Source: Nostoc sp. GT001
GTDB lineage: Bacteria > Cyanobacteriota > Cyanobacteriia > Cyanobacteriales > Nostocaceae
Assembly (NCBI RefSeq): GCF_030382115.1
Contig: NZ_JAUDRJ010000003.1
Span: 5,339,432 to 5,346,558 of the forward strand
DNA length: 7,127 nucleotides
Direction of reading: 5' to 3'
A program made the translations under genes and the position numbers. Under the pieces are notes generated by a model. The model made no database searches and had not been told where the DNA came from. It saw only the letters and a list, made by a program, of their open reading frames with translations. Positions 1 through 6,280 of this stretch are shown one piece after another; the first letter of the stretch is position 1; each line of letters opens with the position of its first letter.

Positions 1-128
1 TCCAGCAACTCCATTCCCTTAATAATTACACTAGGATGGATGAAATACATTGCCAATTTTAGATTTTGAATTTTTCAGAAAATCTAAAATCTAAAATCCA
101 AAATCCAAAATCCAAAATTGAGTGACCT
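1..128. other. Left-edge intergenic segment with possible cut gene
   Basis: No gene can be called firmly here. On the minus strand an ATG at 48-50 opens a frame that runs off the left edge (MYFIHPSVIIKGMELL...), which would make a gene divergent from the M50 protease gene. On the plus strand a frame open from base 1 stops at 67-69 and would be the last 22 residues of a protein whose end falls inside the repeat. Neither has a clear ribosome binding site or recognisable motif, and only one can be real. The right half is the AT-rich repeat listed separately. Confidence 0.35.
53..120. repeat. AT-rich heptamer tandem repeat with inverted left arm
   Basis: Six perfect-register 7-bp units fill 79-120: AAAATCT twice, AAAATCC three times and AAAATTG once. 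Three units of the same kind lie inverted at 54-74 (CAATTTT, AGATTTT, GAATTTT). The arms 55-67 and 79-91 pair at 12 of 13 positions and would form an AT-rich hairpin. Short tandemly repeated heptamers of this type are well known in heterocyst-forming cyanobacteria. The array ends 8 bp before the ATG of the M50 protease gene, so it occupies that gene's leader or core promoter region. Confidence 0.8.
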
Positions 129-872
129 ATGAGGGAACCTAGTAAAAATTTTGAAACCTTGCTTACCAAAGAAGCCCCGCCAGTTGTTGAACGTATGGGG
201 CTAACCTGGCTAGTTGCAGCAGCGATCGCAACTGCTTTACTGTGGCAAGTACCAGGAGGGGATTATATCTTATACCCATTTACAATTCTGGCAACTTGGT
301 TTCATGAAATGGGTCACGGCTTAATGGCACTCCTATTAGGAGGACAGTTTCAGAAATTAGAGATTTTTAGCAATGGTTCCGGTGTCGCAACTTATGGACT
401 CCGGTCGTCATTGGGGCCAATTAGTCCGGCAATAATCGCCGCAGCAGGGCCAATGGGACCGCCTTTTGCTGGTGCAGCTTTGATTCTGGCTTCCCGCAGT
501 TTTACAGCAGCTTCTCTAAGTTTAAAAATTTTAGGCAGTTTTTTGCTGTTTTCTACATTAATTTGGGTGCGTTCCTGGTTTGGGTTGGTAGCAATTCCCT
601 TACTAGGTTTAATAATCTTGGGTATTTCCCTGAAAGCACCTCGCTGGGCGCAAGGGTTTGTCATTCAATTTTTGGGTGTACAAGCTTGTGTAAGTACGTA
701 CCATCAACTCGATTATCTATTTAGTAGTTCTGCTGGTTCCCTTGGAATTTCTGATACAGCGCAAATGCAGCGATATTTGCTTTTACCTTACTGGTTTTGG
801 GGCGGGTTAATGGCGATCGCATCTCTGGTGATTTTAATCCAAAGTCTCCGTGTTGCTTATCGTTCTGAGTAA
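129..872 (+). CDS. M50B-type membrane zinc metalloprotease homologue
   Basis: This 247-residue polytopic membrane protein is probably an intramembrane zinc protease of the site-2-protease superfamily (peptidase M50B-like). The zinc-binding motif HEMGH is at residues 59-63, inside the second hydrophobic segment and followed by GLMALLLGG. A Gly/Pro-rich stretch AAGPMGPP (105-112) fits the re-entrant loop seen in M50 proteins. D195, in HQLDYLF, is the likely third zinc ligand. About five to six hydrophobic segments are visible (roughly 25-41, 47-71, 98-121, 130-168, 174-190, 220-241). There is no PDZ or CBS domain, so it is a minimal form. The ATG at 129 is the first possible start because an in-frame TGA lies at 123-125; the ribosome site is weak. 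Substrate unknown; a regulatory role in membrane-protein cleavage is inferred only from the family. It precedes rnhA by 134 bp on the same strand, probably as a separate unit. Confidence 0.82.
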   Translation: MREPSKNFETLLTKEAPPVVERMGLTWLVAAAIATALLWQVPGGDYILYPFTILATWFHEMGHGLMALLLGGQFQKLEIFSNGSGVATYGLRSSLGPISPAIIAAAGPMGPPFAGAALILASRSFTAASLSLKILGSFLLFSTLIWVRSWFGLVAIPLLGLIILGISLKAPRWAQGFVIQFLGVQACVSTYHQLDYLFSSSAGSLGISDTAQMQRYLLLPYWFWGGLMAIASLVILIQSLRVAYRSE

Positions 873-935
873 TCAGTAAGAGTGAGTAAGAGGCAGCATC
901 AAAGCGATTTCAGAACTAAAGTAAAAATTTATCAG

Positions 936-941
936 TATAAT
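936..941 (+). promoter_or_regulatory. Possible -10 box upstream of rnhA
   Basis: A perfect TATAAT lies 65 bp before the rnhA ATG, in the 134-bp gap after the M50 gene. No good -35 hexamer is found 16-18 bp upstream, so this is a candidate from the -10 match alone. If used, rnhA has its own transcript with a leader of roughly 55-60 nt. Confidence 0.35.
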
Positions 942-1006
942 AGCCTGGATATTGTTAAAAAATTCGCCGCTAATAACTTCTACCTTCGCGGTTCGATACC
1001 CTAAAC

Positions 1007-1915
1007 ATGTCCACCCAACCCATAATTCAAAGCATATACACCGATGGTGCTTGCACCGACAATCCTAGCCCTGGCGGTTGGGGTGTTGTCGTTTACTTCA
1101 GCGACGGCTCAATCCACGAAATGGGCGATGCATCCCCTCATACCACTAATAATAAAATGGAGATGCAAGCTGCGATCGCCGCCCTTCAATTTCTGCAAAC
1201 ATCTCAACAAGCCCAACCCATCACCCTTCATACCGATAGCGAATACCTGATTAACTGTGTTACCAAGTGGGTGAAAGGCTGGAAAAATAAAGGCTGGAAA
1301 AAGTCAGATGGTAAACCCGTCCAAAACCAAGACCTTTTAGAAATCTTAGATGAACTCAATACCCAACAAGTAAAATGGCAATACGTTCGGGGACATTCTG
1401 GTAACATAGGTAACGAACGTTGTGATGCGATCGCTCGCACTTATGCAAGTGGCAAAACCCCTTCCCTACAAAAATTATCTTCCACAGATTTTTATAAATC
1501 TTTACCTTCCAAAAATGAACTAAATGTAGCAAAAGTAGCTGATTATGAAAAAAACTCTAGAATAACTAACCAAAGTCCGCAAGAAATCAGTACTTCTGCA
1601 CCAGAAATAACCGTTATGGAACCATCAACCGGGCCAACTGCGGCCGTAACCGATGAAAAACCTCCAGAAATGAGGGTTTCACAACTCCGCAGCTTGGTCG
1701 AAACTCTGCGTATAGCTGACGAAATTTCTGAAAAAGGCTACTTAATCACCAGTTCTGAGTTAGCAGACTTGATGGATGTCCACGCCAGCGCTGTCACCAG
1801 TCGTGGAGATCAATGGCGCTGGCGAAACTGGATAGTGTCACGGGTACGCCGTGAAGGAAATCAAATTCTTTGGGAATTGGAACGCGGGGATAAAGTAGGA
1901 GGGGAAGAGGAGTAG
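1007..1915 (+). CDS. rnhA: Ribonuclease HI with C-terminal cyanobacterial extension
   Basis: RNase HI cuts the RNA strand of RNA:DNA hybrids, removing R-loops and Okazaki primers, with two metal ions. The N-terminal domain (about 8-147) has the full catalytic set: D13 in YTDGAC, E52 in KMEMQAA, D77 in TDSEY, H130 in RGHSG and D140 in ERCDAIA. The basic stretch KGWKNKGWKKSDGKPV (90-105) matches the handle region that grips hybrids in E. coli-type enzymes. Bacterial RNase HI is usually about 150-160 residues; this one has 302. Residues 148-220 are a low-complexity Ser/Thr/Pro/Lys-rich linker. Residues 222-293 form a second compact domain with an HTH-like segment (ITSSELADLMDVHASAV) and a Trp/Arg-rich segment (WRWRNWIVSRVRR), plausibly nucleic-acid binding. 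The ATG at 1007 puts D13 near the N-terminus as expected; no clear Shine-Dalgarno. The last residues (GGEEE) and stop lie in repeat-like purine-rich DNA. It converges on cruG. Confidence 0.93.
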   Translation: MSTQPIIQSIYTDGACTDNPSPGGWGVVVYFSDGSIHEMGDASPHTTNNKMEMQAAIAALQFLQTSQQAQPITLHTDSEYLINCVTKWVKGWKNKGWKKSDGKPVQNQDLLEILDELNTQQVKWQYVRGHSGNIGNERCDAIARTYASGKTPSLQKLSSTDFYKSLPSKNELNVAKVADYEKNSRITNQSPQEISTSAPEITVMEPSTGPTAAVTDEKPPEMRVSQLRSLVETLRIADEISEKGYLITSSELADLMDVHASAVTSRGDQWRWRNWIVSRVRREGNQILWELERGDKVGGEEE

Positions 1916-2034
1916 GGAGTAGGGACAAGGGGGACAAGGGGGAATTATTGAACAAGTATGTCCCAAGTCTTCCCCCTCTTCCTTGTCTACCTTGTCTCTT
2001 CTCGATGCCCTGTTTGGCCAATGCCCAATGCCCC
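1896..2034 (+). repeat. Dispersed hairpin repeat, copy A (rnhA-cruG junction)
   Basis: A purine-rich left side (GGGAGTAGGGACAAGG type) is followed by AATTATTGAACAAGT (1943-1957) and a pyrimidine-rich right side. GACAAGG at 1924-1930 and 1933-1939 can pair with CCTTGTC at 1981-1987 and 1990-1996, and GGGGGAA (1938-1944) with TTCCCCC (1970-1976), giving an imperfect stem-loop. The tail has the CCAATGCCCAATGCCC motif. It fills the space between convergent rnhA and cruG and could end transcription from both sides. A second, inverted copy lies at 3275-3360. Confidence 0.72.
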
Positions 2035-2035
2035 A

Positions 2036-3247
2036 CTAAATATACTTGCGTCCTCGCCACTCGCGTGGGGTGCGGAATGCAGATAAAAAGATTCGCAGTA
2101 CAGCTAAGGGATCGGCCAAAGGGGAAACCCAAAATAACCAGCCTGCTTTAGCGTTTGTGCGATCATAGGAAGGTGCGATCGCTATTAGCATCGCAAAGCG
2201 AATCACCAACAGGAATAAATTCAGTCCCAGCAGCAGAAGTGGGGGAGTGGGCGAATATGAGAGTGGGGGAGAAATCAACAAAAAAGTCAGGACAATTAAA
2301 AGGGGTAGACCTTGAACAGATGTGAGTAGCCATAAATCTCCCCACAACTGAGAGCGAGAAGTTGCATCTTTGAGGTCGAGACTCCGCCCCCATTCTTTCC
2401 ACGTCTCCATCGCCCCTTCATACATTCGTACCTTCAACACTTTTGCGCCATCTAAAAAGCCCACCTTATAACCTTGGATAGCAATGTTGCGTGCCAACGT
2501 GACATCATCACAAAAAGAACTTCTGGCACTGCTATAACCACCTACAGCAGCTAAAACGGAGCGACGACACAAAAAACACTGCCCATTTGCCATTACTCGT
2601 TCTGGTTGCTCTGTATTGATCCCCGCTGGGTCAAATCGGTAAAGCAAAGTCATTAACAAAGCCGATTGTAGCCAACACTCCCCAGGATATTTGAGGATGA
2701 ATTGGGGTGAAAGAGAAACCAAATCATAGCCTTGTGCTTCGGCCGTTTTCACCAAACCAGCAACTAAACCAGGATGCGGTTGGATATCAGCATCCAGCCC
2801 CAAGAACCACTGACTAGCCTCTGAGCTATATAGAAAACCGTTATGCAACGCCCAAGGACGCCCCACCCAACCAGAGGGTAAGGGATCATCTGTTATCACG
2901 CGAAAGCGCGGATCTTTCTGCTGTGAGGCTTTGACTAAATCGGGCGTTCCATCACTCGATTTACTGTCTACAACCATAATTTCTCGAACTTCATAGCTTT
3001 GCTGACTTAAACCAGCCAACAGAGGGCTAATGCGAAGCGCTTCGTTCAGTGTGGGAACAACGATGCTAACCTTACCCAAAAGCTCCGGTGTCGGCTGTTG
3101 TGGTTCTATTGGAGGATGGCGTCTTGGCCCCTTCAACAAGCGCGAAAACAGAATCGCCGTTGCTGGTACTTGGATAAGTAGCAATAAAAGAGAAATGGCG
3201 CTTTCTACTATCAAAGCGTTGTCTAATGTTGTCAAAATACTTAACAA
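2036..3247 (-). CDS. cruG: Carotenoid 2'-O-glycosyltransferase CruG
   Basis: This membrane-anchored family 2 glycosyltransferase of 403 residues fits CruG, which adds a sugar to the 2'-hydroxyl of myxol (or 2-hydroxylated gamma-carotene derivatives) in myxoxanthophyll synthesis. An N-terminal helix (about 13-34) precedes the GT-A domain: SIVVPTLNE (61-69), VVDSKSSDGT (92-101), metal-binding DAD (152-154), a downstream FCDD acidic motif and WKEWGRSLDLKD in place of a classic QxxRW. Two or more C-terminal helices follow. Its position just after cruF on the same strand strongly supports the name over a generic GT2. The start is unusual: an in-frame TAA lies directly before a TTG at 3247, no ATG or GTG is available near the N-terminus, and no Shine-Dalgarno is seen. 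Residues about 325-338 (SPPLSYSPTPP) are coded by a repeat-like insert. The gene is bracketed by inverted copies of one dispersed repeat. Confidence 0.88.
   Translation of the reverse strand: MLSILTTLDNALIVESAISLLLLLIQVPATAILFSRLLKGPRRHPPIEPQQPTPELLGKVSIVVPTLNEALRISPLLAGLSQQSYEVREIMVVDSKSSDGTPDLVKASQQKDPRFRVITDDPLPSGWVGRPWALHNGFLYSSEASQWFLGLDADIQPHPGLVAGLVKTAEAQGYDLVSLSPQFILKYPGECWLQSALLMTLLYRFDPAGINTEQPERVMANGQCFLCRRSVLAAVGGYSSARSSFCDDVTLARNIAIQGYKVGFLDGAKVLKVRMYEGAMETWKEWGRSLDLKDATSRSQLWGDLWLLTSVQGLPLLIVLTFLLISPPLSYSPTPPLLLLGLNLFLLVIRFAMLIAIAPSYDRTNAKAGWLFWVSPLADPLAVLRIFLSAFRTPREWRGRKYI
2238..2271. repeat. Short direct repeat inside cruG
   Basis: The 10-mer AGTGGGGGAG occurs at 2238-2247 and again at 2262-2271, 24 bp apart, within the cruG coding sequence. 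On the coding strand it reads CTCCCCCACT and encodes the Pro/Ser-rich stretch between two hydrophobic segments near the C-terminus. The spacing keeps the reading frame. It resembles the G-rich short repeats found between genes in this same window. Confidence 0.6.
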
Positions 3248-3274
3248 TTAAAATTGCGACTATACAAAATAAAT

Positions 3275-3360
3275 GGGCATAGGGCATTGGATATGGAGAA
3301 GAGACAAGGGAGAGACTTGTTCAATAAATTCCCCCTTGTTTCCTTGTCTCCTCTGCTCCC
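3275..3360 (-). repeat. Dispersed hairpin repeat, copy B (cruF-cruG gap)
   Basis: Read on the minus strand, this segment reproduces copy A: GAGACAAGG, then GGGGGAATTTATTGAACAAG (one T longer than copy A), then CCTTGTCTCTTCTCC and a tail of CCAATGCCCTATGCCC. GACAAGG and CCTTGTC arms again allow a stem-loop. It fills most of the 121-bp gap between the cruF stop and the cruG start, so it may uncouple or attenuate cruG transcription from cruF, or be carried as a leader of cruG mRNA. Confidence 0.72.
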
Positions 3361-3368
3361 AAATAGAC

Positions 3369-4277
3369 TTATTTCAAGGCAACTTCAACCTTTGCTACTG
3401 ATACTTCTTTGGTTACTGGTTCAACAGTAACTTGAGCCAGTGTGGTTGAACTCCTTGACCACAGCACCACAGCCGGAATCACACCTAGCAATAAGCCAAG
3501 TAACACAGGGATAGAAAATCCAGCTGCCAAGCTTAGTCCGGCGGCGAATGCAAAGTTAGTTAAATAAACGACTAATGGCAGATTGAGTTGCGATCGCTCT
3601 AGTTTAATCGAGGTATTTCTCCACAATAATCCTGCCACACTCATAAACAGAGCGCTAGTACCAAACCAACCTACATAGTTCTGGTAAGGTGTTCCAAAGA
3701 AAGCTCCTGGTTGTTCCCAATACCAGAAGGGCAGAGAAGTTTGACTCATAGCTGGTTCAAGGGCAAAGTCCCAGCAAGTGAAGAGCAAAGCACCAACGGC
3801 TATCGCAGCAATATGGCGACCCCAACTGGGTTTTTGAGCCACTTTCAAACCAGTTCTCGCAATTAAGTAAGACGACAGCCCAACATAAAACCAAGATAAA
3901 GGAATTGTGAAAGGAACTAGCCCTCCAATCTTATAACCCAAGCCACTCAAGTAGCTATAATCACCAAATGGAAACCCTGTACTAGTTCCCAGTAGTTCAC
4001 TTCCCAAAGAGATAAACATAGCTTGTAGCATAAATGCTAGCCAAGTTCCTAATCCCAACGTCCGGTAGGCATAAATAGAGACAGCTACTGTCCCTAAGAT
4101 GATATCAACTACACCGCCGCCAGCCATACTTAACTGTACGGCAGTTTCTCCTACCTGCGATAAGTTGAAAATTATTTCGGCATTAGGTACTACCAGTAGC
4201 ATCCCTACCAGTCCAAAGGCTTTTGACGCGATATGACCAATGAGGCATACGCGTTCAGCAATAATAAGTTGTCTCAT
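3369..4277 (-). CDS. cruF: Carotenoid 1',2'-hydratase CruF
   Basis: CruF hydrates the 1',2' double bond at the psi end of gamma-carotene to give 1'-hydroxy-gamma-carotene, the step before further 2' modification and glycosylation by CruG. The 302-residue product is a polytopic membrane protein (about seven to eight helices). It carries the conserved blocks of the CruF/DUF422 family: SLGSELLGTSTGFPFGDYSY (90-109, with E94 and D106), CWDFALEPAMS (168-178) and WYWEQPGAFFGTPYQNYVGW (185-204). A charged, Val/Glu/Lys-rich tail (about 278-302) ends the protein. The ATG at 4277 has a clear ribosome site, AAGGAA, 5 bp upstream. cruG lies 121 bp downstream on the same strand, as expected for this gene pair, but the gap contains a hairpin repeat, so cotranscription is uncertain. 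One HIP1 site (3590-3597) falls inside the gene. Confidence 0.92.
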   Translation of the reverse strand: MRQLIIAERVCLIGHIASKAFGLVGMLLVVPNAEIIFNLSQVGETAVQLSMAGGGVVDIILGTVAVSIYAYRTLGLGTWLAFMLQAMFISLGSELLGTSTGFPFGDYSYLSGLGYKIGGLVPFTIPLSWFYVGLSSYLIARTGLKVAQKPSWGRHIAAIAVGALLFTCWDFALEPAMSQTSLPFWYWEQPGAFFGTPYQNYVGWFGTSALFMSVAGLLWRNTSIKLERSQLNLPLVVYLTNFAFAAGLSLAAGFSIPVLLGLLLGVIPAVVLWSRSSTTLAQVTVEPVTKEVSVAKVEVALK

Positions 4278-4661
4278 GATAATTCCTTAACAAGATGTGA
4301 CACGCGGCTACTCGGCTGCTAACAGTTTACAAATCTTTTAACTACTTTGTACCGCAATTTTCGACAAACTTGTTTAGCTTTCTTGGGAACAGCATAAAAG
4401 TCTATTGATTGAAGCTATAAAAATATGATGCTAAACTTACTAGTCTAAGCCATATATTCAAAATCTACATAATTTTATCTGTAAGAACTTCTGCTTTCTT
4501 GTCTCACTTCCTTCCATATTTTAAAAAACTCCTTTGATACTGGGATATCGTGAAGGGAGAAGACCATCATAACTGAGCAAGTCCTCAAGCAAAATAAAGT
4601 CTTGAGTTACTACACTTATTTATGTGATAAAACCTTAATCTTGTACTAGAAATATAAACCC
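4278..4661. other. Divergent intergenic region, cruF and membrane protein
   Basis: This 384-bp AT-rich spacer must hold the cruF promoter (minus) and that of the 4662 gene (plus). The only firm element is the cruF ribosome site AAGGAA (read on minus, 4283-4288). A short hairpin is possible from CTCAAG (4584-4589) and CTTGAG (4601-4606) ahead of the plus-strand gene. No convincing -35/-10 pair, operator, riboswitch, RNA gene or repeat was found on either strand. Confidence 0.6.
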
Positions 4662-5108
4662 ATGTCAATTTTGAAAAGAGTTCCTTGGGTGTCCCTGGCA
4701 CTAGTACTGCTAAGTTACAGTACTTTGGGCTGGGTAATATCAGAAACACGTGCTCCTATATTTGTGTGGGTGGCAACTGTAATTGCTATCTTGCTTTTAA
4801 TCATAACGTTGACCGCTCCTTGGACGAAGATGACATATTACTACAGTCTTTTTCTGCAATCAAATACCAGGTCTTTTGGCGTTGCCGTCTTAGCAGCTTT
4901 CTTATTCTTTATTATGATTGCCTGGTTTCGGGTATTTCTTGATACTTTACTTATCATTTCAGCGACTATATTAGTCAGGATAGACTTTCAAAGAGCAGGT
5001 CTTAGGGAAGGGTTAGCTTTTTCCACTACCTCTATCTTTTCATTGGGAGGTTTAGCTTTGGGTGCGCTAATCTACAAGTTCATATACTCCCAAATGCCGT
5101 TAATGTGA
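4662..5108 (+). CDS. Unrecognised four-helix membrane protein
   Basis: I do not recognise a family. The 148-residue product is almost entirely hydrophobic, with probable membrane segments at about 8-27, 32-52, 72-105 (long enough for one long or two tight helices) and 120-143. The middle loop IDFQRAGLREGLAF holds most of the charge. There is no signal peptide cleavage site, cysteine cluster or known catalytic motif. ATG 4662 is chosen because the first helix follows directly; no Shine-Dalgarno precedes it (the leader reads AAATATAAACCC), which is common in cyanobacteria. It is alone between a divergent cruF and a convergent permease gene and ends ahead of a strong hairpin terminator, so it is probably a single-gene transcript. 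Nothing in the context shows a link to carotenoids or lipid transport. The smooth hydrophobic pattern supports a real gene. Confidence 0.72.
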   Translation: MSILKRVPWVSLALVLLSYSTLGWVISETRAPIFVWVATVIAILLLIITLTAPWTKMTYYYSLFLQSNTRSFGVAVLAAFLFFIMIAWFRVFLDTLLIISATILVRIDFQRAGLREGLAFSTTSIFSLGGLALGALIYKFIYSQMPLM

Positions 5109-5202
5109 TGAAGTATACCAGAAAAAGCAAGCGATGCCTGGGTTGGGTTACGCCAATCCTTTAGAAGTAGTATTATTTACCTACAATTTCCTTTATAGCT
5201 CA

Positions 5203-5240
5203 AATTCCCAACTTTTTAAAAAGTCGGGAATTTTGTTTTG
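5203..5240. terminator. Bidirectional hairpin terminator
   Basis: AATTCCCAACTTTTT (5203-5217) pairs with AAAAAGTCGGGAATT (5218-5232) over 15 bp with one interruption, an A-C mismatch on the plus transcript and a G-U pair on the minus transcript. TTGTTTTGTT follows on the plus side. It sits between the convergent membrane-protein and permease genes, 94 bp past one stop and 26 bp past the other, and can serve both. Confidence 0.78.
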
Positions 5241-5258
5241 TTCAATACTTACTTGGGT

Positions 5259-6065
5259 TCAAAATGCAGGGTGTTCAAACAGCATTAGAGATAGGAAAAA
5301 ATCCATAATAAAAATTGATACCCAACTAGTAACAACTGCTTTTGTTGCCGATTCTCCTACTTCCTTTGCTCCCCCTCTCGTAGTTAAACCCCAACTACAG
5401 CCAATGACAGCAACCAGCACTCCAAAAATAAACCCTTTTAGCAAAATAATAAACAAATCTGACGGTTCTAAAAAATTTCTGACTGATTCTAAAAATGTTT
5501 CGGGAATAATTTGGTAGAACTTTGATGCGGCAAAAACTCCGCCAATGATGCCTGTAACTAAAGCCAAAATCGTCATCAAAGGCACCATCAAACAACAAGC
5601 AATTACTCTAGGAAGTACTAGATAATCAATTGGATCGGTTTTGAGCATATAAAGTGCATCAATTTGCTCGGTAACTCTCATTGCACCTATTTCTGCTGCA
5701 AAAGCAGAACCTACTTGTCCCGCCATAATACTAGCGGTCAAAATTGGAGCTAATTCTCTACAAAAAGCTAAGGCAAAAGCACCTCCCACTGCATCAACAG
5801 CGCCAAATCTTACTAATTCCCTCGCCGTTTGAATAGTAAAAATCATTCCTGCAAAACCGCTGACAAGGAGAACTGGAGAGATAGAACCTGGTCCAGCGGT
5901 AACAAGATGTTGCAAAATCTTGCGATAGTAGGTTTTCCCTTGGAGTAAATGTAGCCACACTTGACCAAAGAGCAGTATTGCTGCGAAACAGCGTGTAATC
6001 CCAGATTGCTCAAATTTTGTTTTTGGTTGCAATTTTATCGTCCTTACGACTGACTTTTTTTGCAC
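5259..6065 (-). CDS. MlaE/TGD1-family lipid ABC transporter permease
   Basis: This is the membrane subunit of an MCE-type ABC transporter (MlaE/YrbE family, DUF140; plastid counterpart TGD1), which moves phospholipid or other lipid between the inner membrane and the outer envelope with an MlaF-type ATPase and an MlaD-type MCE protein. The 268 residues match the family's usual length. Visible signatures are an amphipathic N-terminal helix (about 24-43, LLFGQVWLHLLQGK), GMIFTIQTARE (73-83), the core RELAPILTASIMAGQVGS (103-120), E125-IGAMRVTEQIDAL (125-138), and LTTRGGAKEVGESAT near the C-terminus, followed by a last helix. The start is a GTG at 6065; an in-frame stop lies a short way upstream, and an overlapping ATG (6067) is in another frame and closes at once. 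No partner subunit is adjacent; in cyanobacteria these are usually scattered. No Shine-Dalgarno is seen. Confidence 0.9.
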   Translation of the reverse strand: MQKKSVVRTIKLQPKTKFEQSGITRCFAAILLFGQVWLHLLQGKTYYRKILQHLVTAGPGSISPVLLVSGFAGMIFTIQTARELVRFGAVDAVGGAFALAFCRELAPILTASIMAGQVGSAFAAEIGAMRVTEQIDALYMLKTDPIDYLVLPRVIACCLMVPLMTILALVTGIIGGVFAASKFYQIIPETFLESVRNFLEPSDLFIILLKGFIFGVLVAVIGCSWGLTTRGGAKEVGESATKAVVTSWVSIFIMDFFLSLMLFEHPAF

Positions 6066-6163
6066 ATTTGTTGTTATATCAATTTTCTAAAATCAGACTA
6101 CAGATACAAATGGTAGGAACCCAGCCAGATGTAATCTGACTTTCTCAATTAATATAAATAAAC

Positions 6164-6185
6164 GCACTAAGTGCGGCTTCCCGCA
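6164..6185. repeat. Palindrome and small GC hairpin
   Basis: GCACTAAGTGC (6164-6174) is a perfect inverted repeat around TAA. It overlaps a second stem-loop, TGCGG-CTTC-CCGCA (6172-6185), so the two structures are mutually exclusive. The AGTGCGGCTTCCCGCAGGAT string resembles the GC-rich dispersed repeats of Nostocales and stands out in AT-rich surroundings. Confidence 0.55.
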
Positions 6186-6245
6186 GGATATTACGAATTG
6201 GTATTAGGGTATGGTACATGAACAGACGCACTACTACTGCAAGGC

Positions 6246-6280
6246 GGAATTCAAAATTTAAAATTCAAAATTCAAAATGA
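6246..6280. repeat. AT-rich heptamer tandem repeat, second array
   Basis: Units AAAATTT, AAAATTC, AAAATTC and AAAATGA run in exact 7-bp register from 6253 to 6280, with a partial unit GGAATTC in front. This is the same repeat class as the array at 53-120, in an intergenic site about 6.1 kb away. Confidence 0.72.

Noticed and set aside
1..69. Plus-strand C-terminal frame at the left edge
   Set aside because: Only 22 codons, ends inside the heptamer repeat, and competes with an equally plausible minus-strand start at 50; not enough sequence to decide.
53..120. Heptamer array considered as a CRISPR
   Set aside because: The units are 7 bp with no spacers; this is a simple tandem repeat.
1794..2132. 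Minus-strand frame of 112 codons across the rnhA-cruG junction
   Set aside because: Its Leu/Pro-rich protein is simply a translation of the dispersed repeat and of antisense DNA to rnhA and cruG.
3072..3287. Minus-strand frame starting with ATG 3287, as a possible true N-terminus of CruG joined by a frameshift
   Set aside because: Its ATG is part of the repeat motif ATGCCCTATGCCC, and the frame is otherwise a shadow of cruG. The cruG frame from TTG 3247 already provides a full N-terminal helix.
4562..4610. CTCAAG...CTTGAG hairpin before the 4662 gene considered as a riboswitch or terminator
   Set aside because: Six-base arms with an 11-base loop and no conserved core or U tract; too weak to call.
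5134..5517. Plus-strand 127-codon frame
   Set aside because: It runs through the terminator hairpin and then antisense to the conserved permease gene; the protein has no coherent domain pattern.
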